In this document: in pieces, positions 22,455 through 30,279 of the stretch | How positions within the stretch are numbered: position 1 is the first letter of the stretch | How the letters are laid out: each line of letters opens with the position of its first letter | Assembly (NCBI GenBank): GCA_017848755.1 | Contig: JAFIHI010000084.1 | Coordinates: 1-32,614, forward strand | DNA from: Nakamurella sp. | GTDB taxonomy: Bacteria; Actinomycetota; Actinomycetes; Mycobacteriales; Nakamurellaceae | Length of the DNA: 32,614 bases | Reading direction: 5' to 3' | Notes under the pieces: model-generated | The model's database searches: none | What the model was told of the DNA's origin: nothing | What the model saw: the letters and a program-made list of their open reading frames with translations, nothing else | Made by a program: the position numbers and the translations under genes

Positions 22455-22830
22455 CGATGTTCGCGGCGTAACGCCCGCTGAGACGCCGGTGACTCTGGGG
22501 GCGGCCGAGGCGGAGCGTGAGATGCCCGCGACTCCGACGTCGGGGCGCCGGGTGCCGTCGCTCGGCCGGGCGGTTGCCGTCTACACGCTGATCCGGGTCG
22601 GGCTGATCGTGGTGTTGACCGCGCTGCTGGAGCTGGCCGGGAAGCCGTTCGGGATGCCGCTGATCGTGGCACTGGCCTTCGCCATCGTGCTGCAACTGCC
22701 GCTCGCGGTGCTGCTGTTCCGCCGGCAGCGCACCGACCTGACGGCCGCGCTGGCGCGCGCCAAGTCGCGGCGCACCGCGGAGCGGGACCGACTGCGGAGT
22801 GAGCTCACCGGGGAAGAGCCGCAGGACTGA
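22447..22830 (+). CDS. DUF4229 family membrane protein (Rv0531 type)
   Basis: 127-aa protein with a variable N-terminus, two membrane helices (AVAVYTLIRVGLIVVLTALLEL; GMPLIVALAFAIVLQLPLAVLLF) and a charged coiled-coil-like C-terminus (RQRTDLTAALARAKSRRTAERDRL). It corresponds in family and position to the conserved gene between ccsA and menA in mycobacteria. The GTG at 22447 overlaps the lrp stop. Function is unknown. Confidence 0.8.
   Translation: MGDDVRGVTPAETPVTLGAAEAEREMPATPTSGRRVPSLGRAVAVYTLIRVGLIVVLTALLELAGKPFGMPLIVALAFAIVLQLPLAVLLFRRQRTDLTAALARAKSRRTAERDRLRSELTGEEPQD
22452..22468 (+). repeat. Dispersed short repeat, partial copy at the DUF4229 gene start
   Basis: TGACGATGTTCGCGGCG, identical over 17 bases to 7761-7777. 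It lies just inside the DUF4229 start codon and includes the lrp stop codon. Confidence 0.65.
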
Positions 22831-22839
22831 GCTTCGATT

Positions 22840-22903
22840 CGCCGAGCGGTGCGAAATGCACGGGTCTCGGCCCGATTTGTCGGTAATTTCGCACCGCTCG
22901 GCG
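22840..22903. terminator. 18-bp perfect inverted repeat between DUF4229 gene and menA
   Basis: Arms 22840-22857 and 22886-22903 are perfectly complementary around a 28-nt spacer that itself contains CGGGTCTCGGCCCG. It lies between two convergent genes (stops at 22830 and 22927), so a bidirectional terminator is the simplest reading; the long loop also allows a mobile hairpin or operator. Confidence 0.6.
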
Positions 22904-22926
22904 GGGAAGGGAGCGGCGGGGCGGGG

Positions 22927-23820
22927 CTAAAGCAGGAGCCCGATCAGCAGCAGGACCGCGTAGCAGAACTCCGTCATGCCCGTCGCGCCCAATACCGGGA
23001 TCAGGGCTGGGCCGCGGGCACCGCGAAGCACCTGACGGACCGGCCGGATCGCCGGCAGCGCCGCCGCCAGCGCGATGAGGCACCAGGGATGCCGCAGCCC
23101 CACCACGACGACCGCGAGCAACGCGGCGACCAGCATGGCGGCGTACACCCGGCGGGTCAGTCCGTCGCCGAGGATGACGGCCAGGGTGCGCTTGCCGGTG
23201 GCGCCGTCGGTCGCCACATCGCGCAGATTGTTGGCCACCAGGATGGCGCAGGCGAGCAGGCCCGTACCCACCGCGAGTACGATCGAGGTGATCGAAACCC
23301 GTTCGGCTATCACATATGTCGTGCCCAGCACGGCGACCAGGCCGAAGAACACGAAGACGAAGAGTTCCCCGAACCCGGCGTATCCGTACGGCCGCCTCCC
23401 GCCGGTGTAAAACCATGCGGCGGCGATCGACGCCGCGCCGACGAGGATCAGCCACCAGGCACTGGTGATCGCGAGCGCGAGCCCGGCGGCGGCCGCGATC
23501 GCGAAGCAGGTGATGGCGCCGGCCTTGACCGCTTGCGGCGCCGCCGCGCCGGAACCCACCAGCCGGAACGGGCCGACGCGGTGCGCGCCGTCCGTGCCGC
23601 GGATGCCGTCGGAGTAGTCGTTCGCGTAGTTCACGCCGACCTGCAGAGCCAGCGCGACGATGAGGGCGAGCGCGGCCTTGACCCACGACTCGGCGGTCCA
23701 CGACGAATGGTGAACGCCGAGGATTGCAGCGCCGGCGCCGCAACCGACCAGTACCGGCGCGATCGCCGCGGGCAGGGTGCGCGGGCGGGCGGCGGAGACC
23801 CACTGCGCTGCGGTTGCCAC
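22927..23820 (-). CDS. menA: 1,4-dihydroxy-2-naphthoate polyprenyltransferase MenA
   Basis: 297-aa integral membrane UbiA-family prenyltransferase that attaches the isoprenoid chain to 1,4-dihydroxy-2-naphthoate in menaquinone synthesis. The first aspartate-rich motif is NYANDYSDG (64-72), followed by IRGTD; the second is NNLRDVATD with GKRTLAV. About eight to nine hydrophobic helices run through the protein, ending MTEFCYAVLLLIGLLL. The GTG start is at 23820. It is last in the menB-menE-menA series on the minus strand, 11 nt after menE. Confidence 0.93.
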   Translation of the reverse strand: MATAAQWVSAARPRTLPAAIAPVLVGCGAGAAILGVHHSSWTAESWVKAALALIVALALQVGVNYANDYSDGIRGTDGAHRVGPFRLVGSGAAAPQAVKAGAITCFAIAAAAGLALAITSAWWLILVGAASIAAAWFYTGGRRPYGYAGFGELFVFVFFGLVAVLGTTYVIAERVSITSIVLAVGTGLLACAILVANNLRDVATDGATGKRTLAVILGDGLTRRVYAAMLVAALLAVVVVGLRHPWCLIALAAALPAIRPVRQVLRGARGPALIPVLGATGMTEFCYAVLLLIGLLL

Positions 23821-23831
23821 GGGAGACGAGC

Positions 23832-25169
23832 CTATCGGGGAACGAGGGCGCGCACCGCGGCCCGGTCGGGTTTGCCGGACGGCAGGTGGGGGATGGCGTC
23901 GACCGTCACGAGCCGCCGTGGGCGATGGTGCGCGGGCAGATCGGTGAGCGCGGCGCGCAATGACGCGACATCCCAGGTATGCCAGTCGGTCTCGTGTGTG
24001 CGGCCGGCCGCGACAGTCGCGTCGACTGCACCCGGTGCGCCCAACGCTGCGCGCCTATCCGGGACGATGACGGCGGTCACCACCTGGCCCCAAGTCTTGT
24101 CCGGCACACCCACGACGACCGCATCCTCGATACCGGTCAACCGCTTGATCGCCGCCTCGACGGGCCCCGGCGCGACGTTGATCCCCCCGGTGACGATGAC
24201 GTCGTCGATCCGCCCGAGGACGGCGAGCGTTCCGTCGGCGGAGATCTCGCCCATGTCGGCGGTGACGTAGCTCCCGGGCCGGGCGAATGCCGGATCCCCG
24301 GGCCGGTTGCGGTAACCGCGGGCGACCATCGGGCCGGTCAGCACGATCGCCCCGGTGCCGTCGACCGCCGTCGGGCTGTTGAGCGTCTTGTCGTTGAGTG
24401 TCTTGTCGTTGAATGTCGTGCGGTTGAATGTCGTGCGGTTGAATGTCACCGTGACGCCATCCAGCGGAACGCCGTCATAGACGCAGCCGCCGCAGGTCTC
24501 CGTCATGCCGTAGGTGGTGACGACGGGAATCCCTGCGGCCCTGGCGGTTTCGAGCAGTGCGGGCGGCGTTGCGGCCCCGCCGACCAGCACGGCGTCGAAG
24601 ATCTCGGCGGTGGCCACGGCCGCCTCGGCGTCCGCGAGGATCCGCCGTAGTTGCGTCGGCACCAGCGAAACGTACCGTCGCGGACCGGGCAGCCGTTGCG
24701 CGTGCGCGACGAAATCCATTGCCGTGAAGGGCTTCCCGCGGTCCATCACCGTCGGTTCGGTGCCGGCCCGCGCCGCGCGCAGCAGCACCTGTAGGCCGGC
24801 GATGTGCTCGGCGGGCAGGGCGAGCAGCCACGTGCCGGGCCCGCCCATCCTCGCCTCCGTGGCGGCGGCCGATGCCGCGAGTTGACCGGCCGATAACAGC
24901 ACCCCCTTCGGGGTTCCCGTGGAGCCGGAGGTCGGCATGACGAGTGCGGTCGGGTCGGCGGGGTCGTCCTCACCGGGGTGGAGGGCGGCGTTTTGTGCCG
25001 GGCCCGCGCCGAGCGCAGCGATGATGTCGCCCGCACGCGGATCGCGCTGACCGATCGGCAACAGCGCGGGTCCTTCGCCGGTCAGAGCGCGCCGCAGGTC
25101 CGAGAGCAACCCGAGGACGTCCGCACCGGCGGGAACCATGATCGGCTCTACGCGGCGCATATGCATCAT
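23832..25169 (-). CDS. menE: o-Succinylbenzoate-CoA ligase MenE with inserted pentapeptide repeat
   Basis: 445-aa ANL-superfamily enzyme that activates o-succinylbenzoate with CoA. The P-loop PTSGSTGTPKG is at 79-89, A5 YGMTETCGGCVYDG at 220-233, then GRIDDVIVTGGINVAP (A8) and LPSGKPDRAAV with the A10 lysine, so it looks catalytically intact. Residues 242-266 are a 5-residue repeat (TFNRT/TFNDK/TLNDK), encoded by a 15-bp tandem repeat, between two beta strands after A5. The first ATG is 25169; the ATG one codon later has better spacing from GGAG. It lies 75 nt downstream of menB and 11 nt upstream of menA. Confidence 0.93.
   Translation of the reverse strand: MMHMRRVEPIMVPAGADVLGLLSDLRRALTGEGPALLPIGQRDPRAGDIIAALGAGPAQNAALHPGEDDPADPTALVMPTSGSTGTPKGVLLSAGQLAASAAATEARMGGPGTWLLALPAEHIAGLQVLLRAARAGTEPTVMDRGKPFTAMDFVAHAQRLPGPRRYVSLVPTQLRRILADAEAAVATAEIFDAVLVGGAATPPALLETARAAGIPVVTTYGMTETCGGCVYDGVPLDGVTVTFNRTTFNRTTFNDKTLNDKTLNSPTAVDGTGAIVLTGPMVARGYRNRPGDPAFARPGSYVTADMGEISADGTLAVLGRIDDVIVTGGINVAPGPVEAAIKRLTGIEDAVVVGVPDKTWGQVVTAVIVPDRRAALGAPGAVDATVAAGRTHETDWHTWDVASLRAALTDLPAHHRPRRLVTVDAIPHLPSGKPDRAAVRALVPR
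24379..24453 (-). repeat. 15-bp in-frame tandem repeat inside menE
   Basis: Five 15-bp units starting at 24379, 24394, 24409, 24424 and 24439, of the type TTGAATGTCGTGCGG on the plus strand; the third and fourth are identical. They encode the TFNRT-type pentapeptides of MenE. Confidence 0.92.
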
Positions 25170-25175
25170 TTCTCC

Positions 25176-25244
25176 GGATGATCATCTTCTGTGGGGGATC
25201 CGTTGCGGTTTCCGGAACAAATCCCACTCAACAGGTGATCATCC
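25176..25244 (-). promoter_or_regulatory. 9-bp inverted repeat framing the menB-menE gap
   Basis: GGATGATCA (25176-25184) and TGATCATCC (25236-25244) are inverted copies at the two ends of the intergenic region, one touching the menB stop and the other next to the menE ribosome binding site. It could set up an mRNA structure controlling menE translation or be an operator pair. Weak evidence. Confidence 0.35.
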
Positions 25245-26198
25245 CTAAAAGGCCCACGGGAAACGGGTGAAGTCGGGGGAGCGCTTCTGCAGGAACGCGT
25301 CTCGCCCCTCGACGGCCTCGTCCGTGCCGTACGCCAGCCGCGTCGCCTCTCCAGCGAACAACTGCTGCCCTACCAGCCCGTCGTCCACCAGGTTGAACGC
25401 GTACTTCAACATCCGTTGCGCGGTGGGCGATTTCGCGTTGATCGCCGCGGCCCAGTCCAGTGCCACATTCTCCAACTCCGCATGTGGCACGACGTCATTC
25501 ACTGCGCCCATCGCGTGCATCTGTGCCGCCGTGTACTCGCGCCCGAGGAAGAAGATCTCCCGAGCGAACTTCTGGCCGACCATACGGGCGAGGTAGGCGC
25601 TACCGTAGCCCGCGTCGAAGGAGCCGACATCCGCGTCAGTCTGCTTGAACATCGCGTGCTCGCGCGAGGCTAGCGTCAGATCGCACACCACGTGCAGGGA
25701 ATGCCCGCCGCCGGCCGCCCACCCGGGCACCACGGCGATCACGATCTTCGGCATGAAGCGGATCAGCCGCTGCACTTCGAGTATGTGCAGCCGTCCCCCG
25801 CGTGCCGGGTCCACGGTCTCGCCGGTGTCGCCTGAGGCGTACCGGTAGCCGTCCCGGCCGCGGATCCGCTGATCCCCGCCGGAGCAGAACGCCCAGCCGC
25901 CGTCTCGCGGCGACGGTCCGTTCCCGGTGAGCAGCACGCAGCCCACCGACGAGGTCTGCCGCGCGTGGTCGAGCGCCGTGTAGAGCTCATCGACCGTCTG
26001 CGGGCGGAATGCGTTGCGCACCTCGGGCCGGTTGAAGGCGATGCGCATGGTGGGCAGATCGCGCACTGTTCCGCCCGCGCCACCGGACCGGTCGACGGCG
26101 CGGTGATAGGTGATATCGGAGAAGTCGAACCCCTCGACGGGCCGCCATCGCTCCGGGTCGAAGATCGCGCTCACCGGCTTCGCCGCGGACGTCGTCAT
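25245..26198 (-). CDS. menB: 1,4-Dihydroxy-2-naphthoyl-CoA synthase MenB
   Basis: 317-aa crotonase-fold enzyme that cyclises o-succinylbenzoyl-CoA to dihydroxynaphthoyl-CoA. Family marks: MRIAFNRPEVRNAFRPQTVDEL, WAFCSGGDQRIRGRDGY (oxyanion and CoA region), VIAVVPGWAAGGGHSLHVVC, MFKQTDADVGSFDAGYGSAY, and FLQKRSPDFTRFPWAF at the C-terminus. The ATG at 26198 gives MTTSAAKPVS, the start expected for actinobacterial MenB; the frame stays open upstream but nothing conserved is there. No strong Shine-Dalgarno sequence is seen; TATAGG lies about 15 nt upstream, so a very short leader is possible. The start codon is embedded in a copy of the dispersed repeat. Confidence 0.95.
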   Translation of the reverse strand: MTTSAAKPVSAIFDPERWRPVEGFDFSDITYHRAVDRSGGAGGTVRDLPTMRIAFNRPEVRNAFRPQTVDELYTALDHARQTSSVGCVLLTGNGPSPRDGGWAFCSGGDQRIRGRDGYRYASGDTGETVDPARGGRLHILEVQRLIRFMPKIVIAVVPGWAAGGGHSLHVVCDLTLASREHAMFKQTDADVGSFDAGYGSAYLARMVGQKFAREIFFLGREYTAAQMHAMGAVNDVVPHAELENVALDWAAAINAKSPTAQRMLKYAFNLVDDGLVGQQLFAGEATRLAYGTDEAVEGRDAFLQKRSPDFTRFPWAF

Positions 26199-26203
26199 AC
26201 TCG
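26181..26203 (-). repeat. Dispersed CGAGTATGACGA repeat over the menB start codon
   Basis: The minus strand reads CGAGTATGACGA (26192-26203) then CGTCCGCGGCG. The ATG inside is the menB start. It matches the copy at 1127-1149 in 20 of 23 positions. Confidence 0.7.
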
Positions 26204-26448
26204 TCAGCCTATATTTCGCGACCTGGCATGCGACCCCTGCAGTCGGCAGCTGCGGCGGCGACCTGCGGGGTGGCGCCGCAGCCGATCCCACGTGGCGCCC
26301 GGGGGAGCTGACACCACGGTGACGAGTGGGGTACTGTACTCATATCACGTAAGACGTCCTACCGACCATGTCCGCTGTTGTGGCCGGCGTGGTCCGGGTG
26401 GTCGCGCAGGCGCCGCTGCCGGCCAGCAGCAGACAGGGGAGTGCAGTC
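26199..26448. promoter_or_regulatory. Divergent region between menB and the catabolic gene cluster
   Basis: 250 bp holding the start signals for menB (minus) and the plus-strand cluster. GTACTGTAC (26331-26339) is a short palindrome beside CATATCAC, a possible regulator site. AGGGGAG (26435-26441) is the ribosome binding site of the following gene. Confidence 0.4.
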
Positions 26449-27237
26449 GTGCTCAAGTCCGTTTCCATTCAGCTCATGTGGGCCGACCTGCCGTTTCCGG
26501 AACGGGTCGCCAAGGCCGCGGCGGCGGGCTTCGATCTGGTCGATCTGTGGGATCAACGCAACAGCGACATCCACGCGGTCCACGATGCGTGCCGGGCGCA
26601 CGGCATCGGTATCAACGGCTTCTTCGCCACTCGCGATACGTCGCTGTGCGATCCGGGGAGCCGGACCGCGGTGCTGGACGAGATCAAGGCGAATCTGGAA
26701 GTGGCCGTCGCCGTCGGGGCCAGACAGATGCACTGCTTCTCGAACGCGATCCGGCCCGGTGGAATCGTGGCCGTCGCGCCGCCGCTGGCCCCGGAGGCGC
26801 TGATGGAATCGTGTGCCGAGGCGCTCAGTGCCGCAGCGGATCTCGTGGCCGGCACCGGGGTGCAACTGGTTCTCGAACATCTCAACACCGTGTTCCTGCC
26901 CGGGTACCTGTGGGATGACGTGAATGTGACGGCCGGCCTGGCTCGGCTGATCAACCGTCCGGAGATCGGCGTTGTGTTCGACACCTACCATCAGCAGCTC
27001 ACCTACGGTCGGCTCACCGACAGCCTGGTCGCCTGCCTGCCGCAGCTCGCCCGCGTCGATCTTGCGGAGGTGCCGGGCCGATTCGAACCGGGGCAGGGTG
27101 AGATCGATATGGCCTACCTGCTCCGGATTCTCGCCGAGCATGGCTGGGACAAGACCGTCACATTCGAAACCACCCCGTCCGACGGCAACCCGGAAACCGC
27201 ACTGGCCGCGATCAACAAGTTGATGCCGCTGCGGTGA
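26449..27237 (+). CDS. Hydroxypyruvate isomerase-like TIM-barrel protein
   Basis: 262-aa member of the xylose isomerase-like TIM barrel/AP endonuclease 2 family, closest in length and pattern to hydroxypyruvate isomerase (Hyi) and related sugar isomerases. Visible metal-site segments: VQLVLEHLNT (Glu), GVVFDTYHQQLTYG (Asp/His), LARVDLAEVPGRFEPGQGEIDM and a last glutamate in TVTFETTPSDG. The start is GTG 26449, 7 nt after AGGGGAG; an earlier ATG at 26368 lacks such a signal and would add non-conserved residues. It heads a plus-strand run with two SDR genes. The reaction is probably aldose-ketose isomerisation or epimerisation of a small carbonyl compound; the substrate is unknown. Confidence 0.8.
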   Translation: MLKSVSIQLMWADLPFPERVAKAAAAGFDLVDLWDQRNSDIHAVHDACRAHGIGINGFFATRDTSLCDPGSRTAVLDEIKANLEVAVAVGARQMHCFSNAIRPGGIVAVAPPLAPEALMESCAEALSAAADLVAGTGVQLVLEHLNTVFLPGYLWDDVNVTAGLARLINRPEIGVVFDTYHQQLTYGRLTDSLVACLPQLARVDLAEVPGRFEPGQGEIDMAYLLRILAEHGWDKTVTFETTPSDGNPETALAAINKLMPLR

Positions 27238-27296
27238 TGCCGCAGCACCGGACACTCGCCCGTCATCCATGCGCACCCATCAAGGAGTTCCTGCTG

Positions 27297-28046
27297 ATGA
27301 GCACAGACCTTTTCGACCTGTCCGGGAAAATCGCCCTCATCAGCGGGGCCGGATCACGGGGTGGCCAAGGCGCTGCTCAGGCGCGGCTGTTCGCCGAGCA
27401 CGGTGCACGGGTCGTGATCGGCGACCTGCCGTCCTCACAGGGGCGTGAGGTGGCCGCCGAGATCGGCGATGCGGCGATGTTCGTGGAGCTGGACGTCACT
27501 GACGAGGCGTCCTGGGCCGCCGCCGTGGCGGCGACGAAGGCCCGCTGGGGGGCGCCGAGCATCCTGTCCAACACGGCGGGCGTGTGGCTGATGAAGGGCA
27601 TCCTGGAGACCAGTGCCGCCGAGTACCAAAAGGTGATCGCGGTGAACCAGATCGGCGTCTACCTGGGCATGGCCGCCGTACTGCCGGACATGAAGGCTGC
27701 GGGATCGGGTGCGATCGTCAATATTTCATCGGTGTCCGGGATCAAGGGCGGCGGGCAGCCGTTCGCGTATGCCGCGAGCAAGTGGGCTGTTCTGGGTATG
27801 ACGCATCAGGCGGCACACGACCTGGCGAAATTCGGGATCCGGATCAACGCCATCTGCCCCGGCGTGGTGGACACCCCGATGATCGAGGGCGGCAAACCCG
27901 TGCTCGAACACCTCGAATCGATGATCCCGACCGGGCGAGCCGGACAGCCATCGGAGATCGCGTCGATCGCCCTGTTCCTGGTGAGCGAGGCGAGCAGCTA
28001 CGTCTCGGGCACCCAGATCGTCGCGGACGCGTCGTTGACCGCATAG
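27297..28046 (+). CDS. Short-chain dehydrogenase/reductase (SDR) 1
   Basis: 249-aa classical SDR. The cofactor motif is SGAGSRGGQG (16-25), with Asp in VIGDLP suggesting NAD(H). LSNTAG replaces the common NNAG. The catalytic Ser is in NISSVSG (144-145), with Tyr158 and Lys162 in YAASK, and PGVVDTPM follows. The C-terminal LFLVSEASSYVSGTQIVADAS is typical. ATG 27297 has AAGGAG 9 nt upstream. It lies 59 nt after the Hyi-like gene and 79 nt before a second SDR, so the three are probably co-transcribed. It likely oxidises a hydroxyl of the cluster's substrate. Confidence 0.88.
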   Translation: MSTDLFDLSGKIALISGAGSRGGQGAAQARLFAEHGARVVIGDLPSSQGREVAAEIGDAAMFVELDVTDEASWAAAVAATKARWGAPSILSNTAGVWLMKGILETSAAEYQKVIAVNQIGVYLGMAAVLPDMKAAGSGAIVNISSVSGIKGGGQPFAYAASKWAVLGMTHQAAHDLAKFGIRINAICPGVVDTPMIEGGKPVLEHLESMIPTGRAGQPSEIASIALFLVSEASSYVSGTQIVADASLTA

Positions 28047-28125
28047 ACCCAAGAAGTGGCGAGGCCGACGCAGTAGCCGGCCGCGCCCACCATCCATCCG
28101 CACCGACCGAGGGGAGCACGCGGAC

Positions 28126-28890
28126 ATGTGGGCAGAACTTCAGGGCGCAGTGGGCATCATCACCGGCGGCGCCGGCGCTATCGGGTCCGAGACCGCCGCT
28201 GTCTTCGCCGAGCATGGCGTCACCGTTGCGATCGCCGACATCGTCGATCCGTCACCTGTGGTGGCACGGATCAACGCGGCAGACGGCCGGGCGCTGGGCG
28301 TGCAGGCGGACATGAACGATCCGGATGCGGTCGATCGGATGGTGGCCGACGTGCTGGAGTTCTCCGGTGGGCGGATCGATTTCCTGATCAACTTCGCCGG
28401 GCTGTTCAACGATGTGCCCCGGGTTCCGTTCTGGGAGATCGACCTGGCGATGTGGGATTCGGTCGTCGAGTCCAATGTGCGCACCGCGTTCCTCGCGACC
28501 CGCGCGGTCAGCGCGCCGATGCGTGCGGCCGGCCACGGCCGGATCGTGCACGTCAGCTCGAATACCGCCGCGTTCGGTATGGGCAACTTCCTGCACTACA
28601 CCTCCGCCAAGGCTGCCCTGGTCGGTATGGCTCGTTCGATGGCCCGGGAGCTCGGCCCGTTCGGCATCGCGGTGAACGCGGTAGGGCCCGGCCTGGTGCA
28701 CACCCCCGCGGTCGTCGCAGCGCAGGAGCAGAAGTACCTCGACCAGGTCGTGAACGGCCAGTGCCTGCACCAGCCGATCGTGCAGCGCGACATTGTCGAC
28801 GCCGTCGCGTTTCTCGTCTCCCCGGCCGCGCGAATGGTGACCGGACAGACGCTGCTCGTCAACGGCGGCGCCACGATGGGTTCCTTCTGA
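28126..28890 (+). CDS. Short-chain dehydrogenase/reductase (SDR) 2
   Basis: 254-aa classical SDR with an intact cofactor motif TGGAGAIG (13-20), Asp38 in AIADIVD favouring NAD(H), INFAGLF in place of NNAG, Ser144-145 in HVSSNTA, Tyr158/Lys162 in YTSAK, and PGLVHTPAVV. The C-terminus VTGQTLLVNGGATMGSF is the standard SDR ending. ATG 28126 is preceded by GAGGGGAG about 10 nt upstream. Only about a third identical by eye to SDR 1, so they probably act on different steps. It converges on the hydrolase gene with 21 nt between stops and no strong hairpin there. Confidence 0.88.
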   Translation: MWAELQGAVGIITGGAGAIGSETAAVFAEHGVTVAIADIVDPSPVVARINAADGRALGVQADMNDPDAVDRMVADVLEFSGGRIDFLINFAGLFNDVPRVPFWEIDLAMWDSVVESNVRTAFLATRAVSAPMRAAGHGRIVHVSSNTAAFGMGNFLHYTSAKAALVGMARSMARELGPFGIAVNAVGPGLVHTPAVVAAQEQKYLDQVVNGQCLHQPIVQRDIVDAVAFLVSPAARMVTGQTLLVNGGATMGSF

Positions 28891-28911
28891 GTACACCCGA
28901 TTCGCGCAGGC

Positions 28912-30279
28912 TCAGTCCCAATAGCGCTCCGCGTCAGGAACGGTGACGCAACGTCCGCGGCCGTAGACGACCTCGGCGTCAGGCTGTGCGGCGTCATACA
29001 CCACATCACCACGCGACAAGGTGAGCACCGGCCAGCCCTTGAGCTTCCAACCCTCGTACAAGCAAGTGCCCTTGCCGGACGGGTGCTCGACCACCCGCTC
29101 CTCGTCCAGGTCGATCATGACCAGGTCCGCGTCGCCGCCCACGGACAGCGAGCCCTTCTTGGGGTGCAGGCCGAAACGCTTGGCCGGGTTGTAGGAGTTG
29201 AGTTCCGACAGCCGTTGCAGGGACATGCCGCGCTCGTGCACGCCGAAGTGCAGCATCAGCGGCAGCTCCCACGGAAAGCTCACGACTCCCGGCTTCTCGG
29301 ACCAGATGTCCCCGCCGTTCTTCTTGAACGGCACGTGATCCGTGCCCAGCGTGGAGATCTGGCCGTTGAGCATGCCCTTCCACAGGCCGTCAAGCTGGGT
29401 GCGGTCGCGGAGCGGCGGCGAGATCTTCGCCGTGGTGCCGAGATCCGCGTCGTACGCGGTGCGGGTGAGGTAGTGCGGGCACGTCTCGATCCATACGTCG
29501 ATGCCGCGCACCCGGGCCGCCGCGGCCATCGTCGGCCCCGCCGCCACCGTCGTGTGCACCACGTAGAGCGGGCAGCCGGTGATCTCGGCGAGATGGATCA
29601 TCCGCTCGATTGCCTCCTCCTCGACGAACGGCGGGCGCGATTCGCTGTACGCGGCCAGATCGCAGCGGCCGGTCGCCTTCATCTCCGGCTTGAGAAGTTC
29701 GACCAGCTCCGTGTTCTCACAGTGAACCGCGACGACACCGCGCGGCAGCTTCGCTGCTTCGCGCATCGCGGCGAACACCCACGAGTCGGGGGAGGAGTGG
29801 ATGCCGATGGAGTTTCCGACCTCGTAGCCCATGTGGCACTTGAACGTCTGCACGCCGGTCTGCTCGGCGATCTCGGCGATCTCGGAGACGTGTTCGGCCT
29901 TCTGGATTCCGAAGTGGAAGCCGAAGTCGACGACGGCGCCCTGCTCGCCGCGTTCGCGCCGATCCCAGTAGTACGGCACGTACTTCTGCTCCATGCTGCG
30001 GGCGAACAACAGGATCGTGGTGACCCCGCCGCGCGCCGCCCCGGCCGTCTCGGTACGTATGTCCTCGTCGAAGTCGTAGTTGACGCCTAGGTGGCAGTGC
30101 GGGTCGATGACGCCGGGCATGACGACCCGTCCGCCCGCGTCGATGGTGCGCTCTGCGGGGGGCATGGCGTCGTTCCCGCCGATGGCCGCGATGCGTCCGC
30201 CGCTCACGGCGATCGCGCCGCGCTGCTCGCCGCTGTGATCCACCAACCGCGCGTTCGTGATGACCAGGTCAGCCTTCAT
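28912..30279 (-). CDS. Dihydropyrimidinase/allantoinase-like cyclic amidohydrolase
   Basis: 455-aa amidohydrolase of the dihydropyrimidinase-hydantoinase-allantoinase group, which opens cyclic amide or imide rings. The binuclear metal site is complete: His61 and His63 (DPHCHLG), the carboxylated lysine Lys147 (FKCHMGYE), His186 (VHCEN), His242 (VVHTT) and Asp314 (TLGTDHVPF). ETCPHYL and SYNPAKRFGLHPKKGSL are further family blocks. The ATG at 30279 lies inside the end of the DpaA-like gene with GGAGAAGGA just upstream, so the two are translationally coupled. Ring size and substrate cannot be decided; the partners (opine-type dehydrogenase, DpaA-like protein) argue against ordinary pyrimidine breakdown. 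Confidence 0.88.
   Translation of the reverse strand: MKADLVITNARLVDHSGEQRGAIAVSGGRIAAIGGNDAMPPAERTIDAGGRVVMPGVIDPHCHLGVNYDFDEDIRTETAGAARGGVTTILLFARSMEQKYVPYYWDRRERGEQGAVVDFGFHFGIQKAEHVSEIAEIAEQTGVQTFKCHMGYEVGNSIGIHSSPDSWVFAAMREAAKLPRGVVAVHCENTELVELLKPEMKATGRCDLAAYSESRPPFVEEEAIERMIHLAEITGCPLYVVHTTVAAGPTMAAAARVRGIDVWIETCPHYLTRTAYDADLGTTAKISPPLRDRTQLDGLWKGMLNGQISTLGTDHVPFKKNGGDIWSEKPGVVSFPWELPLMLHFGVHERGMSLQRLSELNSYNPAKRFGLHPKKGSLSVGGDADLVMIDLDEERVVEHPSGKGTCLYEGWKLKGWPVLTLSRGDVVYDAAQPDAEVVYGRGRCVTVPDAERYWD

Noticed and set aside
26368-26448. ATG 26368 as the start of the Hyi-like gene
   Set aside because: No ribosome binding site and no conserved residues before GTG 26449, which has AGGGGAG at good spacing.
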